Origin: an uncultured Victivallales bacterium
GTDB taxonomy: Bacteria > Verrucomicrobiota > Lentisphaeria > Oligosphaerales > JAFGRS01
Length of the DNA: 32,988 nt
Assembly (NCBI GenBank): GCA_903837355.1
Contig: CAILUI010000048.1
Location: forward strand, 1 to 32,988
Reading direction: 5' to 3'
Of the stretch, positions 9,009-17,017 are shown piece after piece (the stretch's first letter is position 1; every line of letters starts with the position of its first letter). Made by a program: the position numbers and the translations under genes. The notes beneath the pieces were generated by a model. The model worked only from the letters and a program-made list of their open reading frames with translations. It ran no database searches and was not told the origin of the DNA.

Positions 9009-10280
9009 ATGGCCCCCGCCAATGAACCGTTGCCCGGGACTTCCGACATCTGGGAACCGGACGTCCGGGAATGGGTCTGCCTGGAGACCGCGGCCCGCGA
9101 CATCTTCGCCCGCTACGGCTACGGCGAAGTACGGACCCCGATCTTCGAGCGCACCGACGTCTTCGTCCGCAGTCTCGGCGACGAGACCGACGTGGTCCAG
9201 AAGGAGATGTACACCTTCGAGGACCGCGGCGGGCGCAGCCTGACCCTCCGCCCGGAAGGTACGGCGGGCACCATGCGCGCGATCGCCTGTCGCGGCCTCG
9301 CCGACGGCGAGCAGTTGCGCGTCTTCTACATGGGCCCGATGTTCCGCGGTGAACGGCCGGCGGCTGGCCGCCGGCGGCAGTTCCACCAAGTGGGCGTCGA
9401 GGCGGTCGGCGGCTCCGATCCGTGCGAGGATGCCGAAACCATCGCGATGCTGGTCCACTACCTCGATGCGATCGGCGTGCAGGGTGGACGCGTACGGCTC
9501 AACACGCGCGGCGTGCCCGAGGACCGGGCGGCCGTGAGCGCGGCGCTGCGGCAGCACTTCGAACCGCAGGCGGCGGCGATGTGCCCGGACTGCCAGCGCC
9601 GGCTCAGCGCCAATGTCTGGCGCATTCTGGACTGTAAGAACCCAGCCTGTCAGGCGCTGGTGGATGGGGCTCCGAAGATGGTCGACCTGGTGGGCGCCGA
9701 AAGCCGCGCCTTCTTCGCGGCGGTGTGCCGGGGCCTCGACCAGCTTCACGTCCCCTACGAACTGGCGCCACGTCTGGTGCGCGGCTTGGACTACTACGTA
9801 CATACCGTCTTCGAAGTGGTGCATAGCGGTCTCGGCGCGCAGGATGCACTTGCCGGCGGCGGACGTTACCGCATCAGCCTGCCTGGCAACAAGAAAGCCC
9901 TCGACGGCGTCGGTTTTGCCGCGGGCATGGAACGATTGCTGATGGCACGCGAAAGCCTGGGGTTGACGGCGCAGGCCCGCGCCGCCGCCGATGTCTTCGT
10001 CGTCGCCCTGGGCGATGGTGCGGTCGTCGCCGCGCTGGAACTGGCGCAGCAACTGCGCCGTTCCAACGCCGGCCTGCGGGTGCTCGCCGGGCTCGGGGCA
10101 CGCAGCATGAAGGCCCAGATGCGCGCCGCCAACCGTGCCGGCGCCCGCTGGGCTCTGATCATTGGCGACAACGAGCTCACGGCGGGGACGGTCGTCTGCA
10201 AGAACATGGCCGCCTCGCAGCAGGAGAGCGTGCGCCGCGAGGCCGTGCTCGACTGGCTCACGGCGGCTTCCCGTGCCTAG
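9009..10280 (+). CDS. hisS: Histidyl-tRNA synthetase
   Basis: Class II synthetase that charges tRNA-His; 423 residues, the usual size. GTSDIWEPDVREW is the N-terminal GT-D signature. MGPMFRGERPAAGRRRQFHQVGVE is class II motif 2 with its Arg. LVRGLDYYVHTVFEV is the histidine-specific HisA motif, and AGGGRY with GVGFAAGMERLL makes the HisB and motif 3 region. The C-terminal anticodon-binding domain starts near residue 320 (ADVFVVALGD). The segment after GGGRY reads RISLPGNKKALDG in place of the common DGLVEELGG. ATG 9009 was chosen because homology begins there; the frame is open from TTG 8892, overlapping the HU/IHF stop. It is probably in one transcript with the HU/IHF gene. Confidence 0.96.
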   Translation: MAPANEPLPGTSDIWEPDVREWVCLETAARDIFARYGYGEVRTPIFERTDVFVRSLGDETDVVQKEMYTFEDRGGRSLTLRPEGTAGTMRAIACRGLADGEQLRVFYMGPMFRGERPAAGRRRQFHQVGVEAVGGSDPCEDAETIAMLVHYLDAIGVQGGRVRLNTRGVPEDRAAVSAALRQHFEPQAAAMCPDCQRRLSANVWRILDCKNPACQALVDGAPKMVDLVGAESRAFFAAVCRGLDQLHVPYELAPRLVRGLDYYVHTVFEVVHSGLGAQDALAGGGRYRISLPGNKKALDGVGFAAGMERLLMARESLGLTAQARAAADVFVVALGDGAVVAALELAQQLRRSNAGLRVLAGLGARSMKAQMRAANRAGARWALIIGDNELTAGTVVCKNMAASQQESVRREAVLDWLTAASRA

Positions 10281-10302
10281 GAACCTGACGGACGACCAGG
10301 AG

Positions 10303-10523
10303 AAGTACGGCCGCGGGCCCCCACGCGACACGGGTGGCGGGTGAGGGCACCCGCCCGTACAGCGCGAAGCGAAGAAAAGTACGGCCGCGGGCCCCCACGC
10401 GACACGGGTGGCGGGTGAGGGCACCCCCCCCGTACAGCGCGAAGCGAAGAAAAGTACGGCCGCGGGCCCCCACGCAACACGGGTGGCGGGTGAGGGCACC
10501 CCCCCGTACAGCGCGAAGCGAAG
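10303..10523. repeat. Three tandem copies of a 74-75 bp palindromic repeat
   Basis: Units start at 10303, 10377 and 10452, each at the word AAGTACGGCCGCGGGCCC. The last unit ends near 10523, where AAGCGAAG turns into AAGCTTTCAG. Units differ only by a base change (CGCGAC to CGCAAC in unit 3) and by the C count before the closing GTAC. Inside each unit GTACGG..GGGC.C-CAC pairs with GTGAGGGCACCCGCCCGTAC as an imperfect long hairpin bounded by GTAC. Spurious frames through it on both strands account for several long false ORFs. It fills most of the hisS-aspS gap. Confidence 0.92.
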
Positions 10524-10574
10524 CTTTCAGCCGCAGGCCCACCCGAGCGCACGGAACACGAAGGGAGTGCGACG

Positions 10575-12368
10575 ATGAACGGCAGGTACCAGCGCACACA
10601 CCACTGCAACCAACTCACCCGGGCGGAGGTCGGCCAGACGGTCAACCTCAGCGGCTGGGTGAACAGTTGCCGCGATCTCGGTGGCCTCGTCTTCATCGAC
10701 CTGCGCGACCGCGAGGGCGTCACCCAGCTCTTCATCGACCCCACCCAGCACCCGGAACTGGCGGTGGTAGCTCGCGACATCCGCGAGGAGTGGGTCATCG
10801 CCGCAACCGGTACCGTGCGCGCCCGGCCGGACAGCATGGTCAACCGCAATCGCCCCACCGGCGGCATCGAGGTCGGGGTCGAGACCCTGACGGTGCTGAA
10901 CCGTGCCGCCCCCATGCCCTTCAACCTCGAGGACCCCTCGGTCAGCGAAGACCTGCGACTCAAGTACCGCTATCTGGACATGCGGCGTTCTGGCCTGGTG
11001 AACAACCTGCGGTTGCGTCACCGGATCACCAAGGTTGTTCGCGATGTACTTGATCAGCAGGGCTTTGTAGAAGTCGAGACGCCGATCCTCAGCAAGAGCA
11101 CTCCCGAGGGGGCCCGCGATTACCTCGTGCCCAGCCGCGTCCATCCGGGCACCTTCTACGCGCTGCCCCAGGCACCGCAGCAGTACAAGCAGATCCTGAT
11201 GATTGGCGGCCTGGAAAAGTACTTCCAGATCGCGCGCTGTTTTCGCGATGAGGACCTCCGCGCCGACCGTCAGCCCGAGTTCACGCAGATCGACCTCGAG
11301 ATGAGTTTTGTCACCGCCGAGGACATCATCGCCACGGTCGAGAGCATTCTGGTTGCGGTCATGAAACAGGTTGCCGGGCGCGAGGTCCAGCCGCCCTTCC
11401 TGCGCCTGACCCACCGCGAGGCCATGGAGCGCTACGGATCCGACAAACCGGACACCCGCTTCGCCATGGAGTTGACCGACCTGACCGCCGCCCTGCGGCA
11501 GACCGAGTTCCGGGTCTTTCGCGCCGCCATCGATGCGGGCGGTGTGATCAAGGCCATCAATGCCAAGGGCCAAGGCAACAGCAACCGCAAGCAGATCGAC
11601 GCCTGGACCGAGACCGTGCAGCTCTTCGGGGCCAAGGGACTGGCCTGGCTCAAGGTCGGTGCCGCCGGGGAGCTTAGCGGCAGCATCGCCAAGTTCCTCT
11701 CCGAGGCCGAACGCGCCGCCGTGCGCGCCGCCACCCAGGCGGCCGAAGGGGACCTGCTACTGATCGTGGCCGACCGGCCCCGCGTCGCCTGCGAGGCCCT
11801 CGGGCGCCTGCGTCTCGAGGTCGCCAAAGCCGCCAACATGATCCCCGCCGACTGCTTCAATCTGCTCTGGGTGGTCGACTTCCCGCTCCTCGAATTCGAC
11901 GAGCAGGAGAAGCGCTACGCCGCCGTGCACCATCCCTTCACCAGCCCGCGCGACGAGGATGTCGACAAACTGACGTCCGACCCGGGCAACATCCGCGCCA
12001 AGGCCTACGACATCGTGCTGAACGGCACCGAACTGGGCGGTGGTTCCATCCGTATTCACACCCCCGAGATGCAGCAGACCATGTTCAGTGCCCTGGGCAT
12101 CTCGCCGGCGGAGGCGCGGTCCCGCTTCGGACATCTGCTCGAAGCCCTGAGTTATGGCGCCCCGCCGCACGGTGGTCTGGCCATCGGGCTCGACCGCTTC
12201 GCGATGCTCCTGGCCGGCGCCCCCTCGATCCGCGACGTCATCGCCTTCCCGAAGACGACCAAGGCGTCCTGCCTGATGACCGATTCGCCCAGCACCGTGG
12301 ACGCGCGCCAGCTCGACGAATTACACATCGCGGCCAAGGCGGAGGAGAAGCCCGCGCCGACGCCGTGA
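10575..12368 (+). CDS. aspS: Aspartyl-tRNA synthetase
   Basis: Class IIb synthetase charging tRNA-Asp; 597 residues, typical for the bacterial form. The N-terminal OB-fold reads [23 protein letters not shown]; Leu follows RD as in the E. coli enzyme. [26 protein letters not shown] and [23 protein letters not shown] (motif 2) follow. The bacterial GAD insertion is at about residues 290-400, and [16 protein letters not shown] with [11 protein letters not shown] is motif 3. AAGGGAG lies 7 bases before the ATG. It sits downstream of hisS, but a triple repeat intervenes, so co-transcription is uncertain. Confidence 0.96.
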   Translation: MNGRYQRTHHCNQLTRAEVGQTVNLSGWVNSCRDLGGLVFIDLRDREGVTQLFIDPTQHPELAVVARDIREEWVIAATGTVRARPDSMVNRNRPTGGIEVGVETLTVLNRAAPMPFNLEDPSVSEDLRLKYRYLDMRRSGLVNNLRLRHRITKVVRDVLDQQGFVEVETPILSKSTPEGARDYLVPSRVHPGTFYALPQAPQQYKQILMIGGLEKYFQIARCFRDEDLRADRQPEFTQIDLEMSFVTAEDIIATVESILVAVMKQVAGREVQPPFLRLTHREAMERYGSDKPDTRFAMELTDLTAALRQTEFRVFRAAIDAGGVIKAINAKGQGNSNRKQIDAWTETVQLFGAKGLAWLKVGAAGELSGSIAKFLSEAERAAVRAATQAAEGDLLLIVADRPRVACEALGRLRLEVAKAANMIPADCFNLLWVVDFPLLEFDEQEKRYAAVHHPFTSPRDEDVDKLTSDPGNIRAKAYDIVLNGTELGGGSIRIHTPEMQQTMFSALGISPAEARSRFGHLLEALSYGAPPHGGLAIGLDRFAMLLAGAPSIRDVIAFPKTTKASCLMTDSPSTVDARQLDELHIAAKAEEKPAPTP

Positions 12369-12463
12369 GCTCGCGGCGAGGCGGCGCGCCTGCCCACGCC
12401 GGGACGCGGCCACCGCGATGTCCTGTCACTACTGGGTACGGGCACGGTCGGAGGAAACGAGCG

Positions 12464-14380
12464 ATGAGAGCGCCCCTTGCCGCGATCTCGGTGCTGACTG
12501 CCGCCCTCGGCGGTGCCGCGTTGAGCGCGGCGGACCTCCCGGCCCGCGCCGAGTTCATCCCCGCGCTCAGCGACGAGGTTCTTTTCAACCCCGGCATGGG
12601 GCTGTACCTGCAGTATCCGCCGCTCGAGGTCAAGGCCGACGAGTGGTTCATGGGGATCTGCGACATCGCCTACTACCGCCTCGACTGGTCCGAGGTGAAC
12701 CCCGAGCCGGGAGTCACCCGCTTCGAGGAGGTCTTCGGCCCCCGTTTCGACACCTGGGTCAAGGCTCACGGCAAGCGGGTCGCCTTCCGCGTCATGTGCC
12801 AGAACATGCACTCGGCCAATGCCTACGTCACCCCGAAGTGGGCCTTCGACCGCGGCGTCCCCGGGGTGCCCCACCGCGCCATCCGCGGCCAGATGCAGAC
12901 GAATCCCGCCTTCTGGGACGAGCGCTACCTGGAGCAGCATCTGCCCTTCATCCAAGCGCTGGGGCAGTACCTCGATGGTCGCGAGGGCCTGGAGTTCGTT
13001 GACATCGGTAGCATCGGCGAGTGGGGCGAGATGCATCTGATGCGCTGGACGGCCGAGCAACTGGAGGCGACCGGCTACACGCATGCCCGCTACGTGCAGG
13101 CCTATCGCCGGGTCATCGACGCTTTCGCGGCAGCCTTCCCCCGCACGCGCGTCTTTCTCAACATCGGCGGTCGGGACAACCACACCATCAACGACTATGC
13201 CGCCCAGCTCGGGTTCCACTTCCGCCAGGACGGGCTGAACCCCAAGGGCGCCAGCTACAACTGCGAGGAGTGGCTCTTCCCGCCCTACGCGCGGCGCGGC
13301 GTCATCTGCAACCTCGAGTTCCACAGCGGCTACGACGAGATGGTGAAGAAGGGCTGGGACGTCGCGACCACGCTCGACAAGGCGCTCGCCTCGCCGGTGA
13401 GTTACCTCAACACCAACCTGTTCGGCGGCGCGGGCTACCGCCAGGCCCCGGCGGAGGTCCGGCAGCTCCTGACCGAAGCCGGCCGCCGTTTCGGTTACCG
13501 GTTCGTGCTGACTCGTCTCGAGCACCCGACGGTGCTGCGGATCTCGGACACCCGACCGACCCGTATCCTGCTGCAGGCCACTTGGCGGAACGACGGCGTC
13601 GCGCCCTGCTACGCCAGCTACGCCCTGGACTGGACACTCCTCGATGGCGCCGGGAACGCGGTTGTCAGCGCACGGCTCTTCCCGCCCACGCCGACGACCC
13701 AGTGGCAACCGGGCGAGACGCAGACGACCGACGTCTGCCTGCGCCTGCCGGTCGGCTTCGCGGCCGGCGAGTACCGCCTCGCGGTCGCCATGACCGACCC
13801 GGAGACCCGACGCCCGGTCCGCCTCGGTATCGGCGACTGCGATGAGGCCGGACGCTACCGTTTGTGCGCCCTCCGCACCGACGCGGTACAGGGGGCTCCG
13901 GCAACCGCCTTTCAGGACGGTTTCGAGGACGAGTCCGGGCCAGCCTGGCGGGGGTCACCCGGGGTGACGGCCAGCGTCGCGGCGGATGTCGCCCACCAAG
14001 GCGCCAAGGCGCTGCGCGTCGCGGGCACCAGCAAGGACACCTGGAACTATGCCACGGTGCGCCTGCCTGGCGGCGTGCCGGCGGGCAGTCGGGTGCGGCT
14101 CTCGGGCTGGCTACGCGTGGACGAACTCAAGGGCAGCCGCCGCGAGCCCTACCTGAAGATCGGCATCAACGACGCCAATAACGCCTGGATCACCAACCTC
14201 GGCACCTCAGCCTACGACCTGGGCGCCCTGGGCACCTGGCAGTACCTCCAGGGCGCCGGCGAGATCCCGGCCAACGCCGGGAGCGTCGACATCGCCATCG
14301 AGCGCGGTGAGCCCGACCCCGAGATCACGGTGGACCTGCGCCTCGATGACGTTCAGATCGAGGTGCTCGAAGCGCCGTGA
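12464..14380 (+). CDS. Secreted glycosidase-fold protein, DUF4832-like, with C-terminal jelly-roll module
   Basis: A 638-residue exported protein. Residues 1-23 (MRAPLAAISVLTAALGGAALSAA) are a signal peptide. The next 350 residues look like a TIM barrel: FNPGMGLYLQYPP at the start, YYRLDWSEVNPEPG, then VDIGSIGEWGEMHL and ICNLEFHSGYDEM with acidic residues where glycosidases have catalytic ones. A beta-rich stretch (about 355-470) follows, with ATWRNDGVAPCYASYALDW, as in DUF4832. The last part (about 481-638) looks like a carbohydrate-binding jelly roll (FEDESGPAW, GAKALRVAGTSKDTW, SGWLRVDEL). ATG 12464 was chosen for GGAGGAAA upstream and for the signal peptide; the frame is open from 12365. 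The substrate is unknown; polysaccharide binding or hydrolysis is inference. Confidence 0.72.
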   Translation: MRAPLAAISVLTAALGGAALSAADLPARAEFIPALSDEVLFNPGMGLYLQYPPLEVKADEWFMGICDIAYYRLDWSEVNPEPGVTRFEEVFGPRFDTWVKAHGKRVAFRVMCQNMHSANAYVTPKWAFDRGVPGVPHRAIRGQMQTNPAFWDERYLEQHLPFIQALGQYLDGREGLEFVDIGSIGEWGEMHLMRWTAEQLEATGYTHARYVQAYRRVIDAFAAAFPRTRVFLNIGGRDNHTINDYAAQLGFHFRQDGLNPKGASYNCEEWLFPPYARRGVICNLEFHSGYDEMVKKGWDVATTLDKALASPVSYLNTNLFGGAGYRQAPAEVRQLLTEAGRRFGYRFVLTRLEHPTVLRISDTRPTRILLQATWRNDGVAPCYASYALDWTLLDGAGNAVVSARLFPPTPTTQWQPGETQTTDVCLRLPVGFAAGEYRLAVAMTDPETRRPVRLGIGDCDEAGRYRLCALRTDAVQGAPATAFQDGFEDESGPAWRGSPGVTASVAADVAHQGAKALRVAGTSKDTWNYATVRLPGGVPAGSRVRLSGWLRVDELKGSRREPYLKIGINDANNAWITNLGTSAYDLGALGTWQYLQGAGEIPANAGSVDIAIERGEPDPEITVDLRLDDVQIEVLEAP

Positions 14381-14406
14381 ACCGTGGCCATCGATAGACT
14401 ACCGAC

Positions 14407-14949
14407 ATGCCCCACCCCGAAACCAAGCCTTTCGAGCGCTGCTACTGGGTGGTTCCCGGCCGCCTGCTGGCAGGCTACTATCCCGGCGAGCTGGACGAGC
14501 AGGCGGCAACCACCAAACTGGCCGGCCTCCTCGAGGTCGGTATCCGCGTTGTGATTGCGCTCACGGAGGCGCACGAGAGCGGACGCGGCGGGCTGCCGTT
14601 TGCCCCCTACGAGCCGATTCTCAGGAGGCTGGCCGAGAAGCGCGGCCTGGCGGTCAGCGTGGAACGCCATGCCATCCCTGATATGGGCGTTCCCACGACC
14701 GCGGCGCTGCGCCTGACATTGGACGCCATCGACGGCGCCGTGGCTGCCGGGCGGCCGGTCTACGTCCATTGCTGGGGTGGCTACGGCCGCACCGGCACCG
14801 TGGTGGGCTGCTGGCTGGCCCGGCATGGCCACGGCGTTGGCGCGGCGGCGCTCGAACGCCTCGCCGCCTTGCGGCGCGACCTGAAGGGTGAGTCACCGCA
14901 GACCGACGCGCAGCGGGCCATGGTCACGGGCTGGCGCCCCGGCGAGTGA
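14407..14949 (+). CDS. Dual-specificity/tyrosine-type protein phosphatase
   Basis: A 180-residue cytosolic phosphatase. VYVHCWGGYGRTGTVVGCWLA is the P-loop HCxxGxxRT, with nucleophile Cys122 and Arg128. IPDMGVPT supplies the likely general acid Asp92. The length fits single-domain DSP-like enzymes, and nothing extra is attached. It may act on phosphotyrosine or on other phosphoesters; related small enzymes vary in substrate. No strong ribosome site precedes the ATG. It starts 26 bases after the glycosidase-like gene and ends 8 bases from the converging deacetylase gene. Confidence 0.88.
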   Translation: MPHPETKPFERCYWVVPGRLLAGYYPGELDEQAATTKLAGLLEVGIRVVIALTEAHESGRGGLPFAPYEPILRRLAEKRGLAVSVERHAIPDMGVPTTAALRLTLDAIDGAVAAGRPVYVHCWGGYGRTGTVVGCWLARHGHGVGAAALERLAALRRDLKGESPQTDAQRAMVTGWRPGE

Positions 14950-14957
14950 TCCTACGC

Positions 14958-15809
14958 TCACTGCCGAGACCGCCAGAGGTCCTCGAAGCGGGCGAAACCC
15001 ATTCCCTGCTGAGCCACGTGGTCGAACAGCAGTTCCAGCATCCGCATGTCGGGATCGAAGCGGTTCAGTGACCACGGGTGCCAGATCAGCGTCGCGTACT
15101 CCAGCCCGTCGGCCACAGCGCGGTCGATGAAGAAGCGCTGTACGCCGAACTCCTCCGCAGGGGTCTTGACGTACCCGTGTACCTGCATCTCAGGGTAGAA
15201 CGGCGGCCAGAGCAGCAGTCGTCCGGGGGTGGCGTTGTGGCCCTTCAGCACGTTCTCATGCCAGCCGTGGCCAGGGAACTCCCAGAGCTGTGGGAAACCG
15301 TCCTCGGCATAGGTGTGCGCCTGCTCGAGCGGCGCCGGCACCGTGGTGTGCGGTCCCCACAGGCGGGAACTCACGTACTTGAACCCGGCGCCGACGATCT
15401 CGGCCAGAACGCTGGGCGCGCCCCGGAAGCCGACATCGAAACCGCACCCCGGGCGCAGGCCCAGGCAGGGCCGGCCGAAGCAGTCTTCAACCAGCGCCTT
15501 GCCGCGGTAGAGCTCCTCATGGATCTCCTCCGGACTCGCCCCCGGGCCGCAGATCCCATGGTCGCGCAGTAGTTTATGGCTGTAAGTATGCGAGGCGATC
15601 TCGAAGAGCCCGGGTTCATCAAGCAGCTCACGATAGGCCGCGCCCTCGGTCTCCAGAAGCTTGCCGACGATGAAGAAGGTGGCCGGAATCCCGCGCTGGC
15701 GATGGAGGCGCGCGATCTTGCGGCACGCCTCCAGGCAGAACCCACCCGACTCGGTATCGTAGGCAGGCAGGAACAGGGGGCGACGCGGGGCCGTGAGTGC
15801 AGTAGCCAT
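14958..15809 (-). CDS. Polysaccharide deacetylase (NodB/CE4-like)
   Basis: A 283-residue protein of the CE4 fold, which removes acetyl groups from N-acetylated sugars using a metal ion. AYDTE (Asp18, Glu20) corresponds to the first catalytic motif. SHTYSH supplies His74 and His78 of the metal triad, and LRPGCGFDVGFRG is the third motif. PATFFIVGKLLE is the typical strand between them. There is no signal peptide, so it may act on a cytoplasmic or lipid-linked glycan. ATG 15809 was chosen for a near-perfect AAGGAGGT just upstream. It lies 26 bases after the glycosyltransferase, so the two probably form an operon for a surface glycan. Confidence 0.88.
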   Translation of the reverse strand: MATALTAPRRPLFLPAYDTESGGFCLEACRKIARLHRQRGIPATFFIVGKLLETEGAAYRELLDEPGLFEIASHTYSHKLLRDHGICGPGASPEEIHEELYRGKALVEDCFGRPCLGLRPGCGFDVGFRGAPSVLAEIVGAGFKYVSSRLWGPHTTVPAPLEQAHTYAEDGFPQLWEFPGHGWHENVLKGHNATPGRLLLWPPFYPEMQVHGYVKTPAEEFGVQRFFIDRAVADGLEYATLIWHPWSLNRFDPDMRMLELLFDHVAQQGMGFARFEDLWRSRQ

Positions 15810-15835
15810 CGTCTGAGACCTCCTTGACCGCGGCA

Positions 15836-16972
15836 TCATGGCTTCTCCCGGCCGGTGGCACGGTACAGCTCGCAGATCGAGTCCAGCATCGCCGTACGCT
15901 CGTAGCGGGCCGCCCACTCCCGAGCGGCGCCGACGGCGGCGTTCCGGCGCTCGGCCGACAGCCACTCCCGGATGCCGGCGGCCAGGGCTGCCGCCGTATC
16001 CTCCGTCAGTGTCGCGGCGGGACAGCCAGCCAGGATCTCCCCCGGGCCGCAGGCGTTGACGGCAACCACAGGCCGGCCCAGGGCCAGGGCCTCGATGATC
16101 GTCCGCCCGAAGGGCTCAGCCAGGGCCGCCGAGACCACCACGTCGGCCGCCGCCAGCCAGGGCAGCGCCGAGGCGGCAGTGCTGACCCAGCGGACCCGCG
16201 TCGCGATCCCGAGGGTTACGGCCAGCCCCTGCAGCCGGTGCAGATACCGGCTGGCCGCCGGCGTACGGGCACGACCCACCACCAGGGCCCCGAGGTCGGC
16301 CCCAGCGGCGACGCACTGTGCGACCGCCTCGAGGAACACGTCGTGACGTTTCCAGGGCTCGAGATCAGCCACCAGAGCGACCCAGACCCGCCCAGCCGCT
16401 GGGCTCAGGCCCGCGGCGGGCGGCGTGGCGGCAAGACGCCCGAGGTCGAAGCCGTTCGGAACCACGTGCAGGCGTTCCGCGGGGACCTGCCCATGCCACT
16501 TTGCCGCCACGCAGCGGGAGATGGCCAGCACCTGCCCGACGCGCCCGGCCAACCAGCCGAGCGCCAACCGCGGCACCCGCAGGTCGCGGTCATGCAGGAT
16601 CACCGGCACCGGCCCCCGAGCTCCCCCCGGCAGCAACAGGCCGCTGCGCACCCCGTTGGCATGGATCAACGCCGGCTCGGCCTCGGCCAGCGCCCGCCGC
16701 AGGACCCGCCCGGCCGCCAGCCGGTCCAAGCCCAGGCGAGCGACGCCCAGCGGCGAGGCCCGCCAGTGCGAGGTCCGCAGCTCATAGACCCGCCAGCCGC
16801 GCTGACGGCAACGCGCCAGGAGCCCATGCTCGCCGTGGTCAGCCCCGGCGAGCAGCGGTTCCCAACCACGCACCGCCACCCCCTCCATGAGGGTCAACAG
16901 ACTCTCCTGCGCACCGCCACTGAACGGCGCGCTGTCCACGTAGAGAATGCGTTGTTTCGGCGTGCTGTCCAT
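15836..16972 (-). CDS. Family 4 glycosyltransferase (GT-B fold)
   Basis: A 378-residue retaining sugar transferase. The N-terminal half shows FSGGAQESLLTLMEGVAVRGWEP, the glycine-rich loop and helix of the acceptor domain. The C-terminal half has ALVADLEPWKRHDVFLEAV and then AEPFGRTIIEALALGRPVVA, the E-x7-E nucleotide-sugar motif. Donor and acceptor cannot be read from sequence. It follows the ADP-ribosylglycohydrolase gene after 45 bases and precedes the deacetylase by 26, suggesting a minus-strand operon. No strong ribosome site is seen before ATG 16972. Assembly of an exported or lipid-linked glycan is inferred from the deacetylase partner. Confidence 0.87.
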   Translation of the reverse strand: MDSTPKQRILYVDSAPFSGGAQESLLTLMEGVAVRGWEPLLAGADHGEHGLLARCRQRGWRVYELRTSHWRASPLGVARLGLDRLAAGRVLRRALAEAEPALIHANGVRSGLLLPGGARGPVPVILHDRDLRVPRLALGWLAGRVGQVLAISRCVAAKWHGQVPAERLHVVPNGFDLGRLAATPPAAGLSPAAGRVWVALVADLEPWKRHDVFLEAVAQCVAAGADLGALVVGRARTPAASRYLHRLQGLAVTLGIATRVRWVSTAASALPWLAAADVVVSAALAEPFGRTIIEALALGRPVVAVNACGPGEILAGCPAATLTEDTAAALAAGIREWLSAERRNAAVGAAREWAARYERTAMLDSICELYRATGREKP

Positions 16973-17017
16973 GGCACTATACGACGCGCTTGGCGAGCGC
17001 CACGATCGGGGTGTTTC

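Noticed and set aside
8421..10499. A 692-codon open frame on the minus strand across hisS and the repeat
   Set aside because: It lies opposite the clear HU/IHF and hisS genes and reads as GC-rich antisense, with the repeat giving three copies of the same peptide phrase.
10303..10523. CRISPR array
   Set aside because: The units are directly abutting and nearly identical with no variable spacers, and no cas genes are present.
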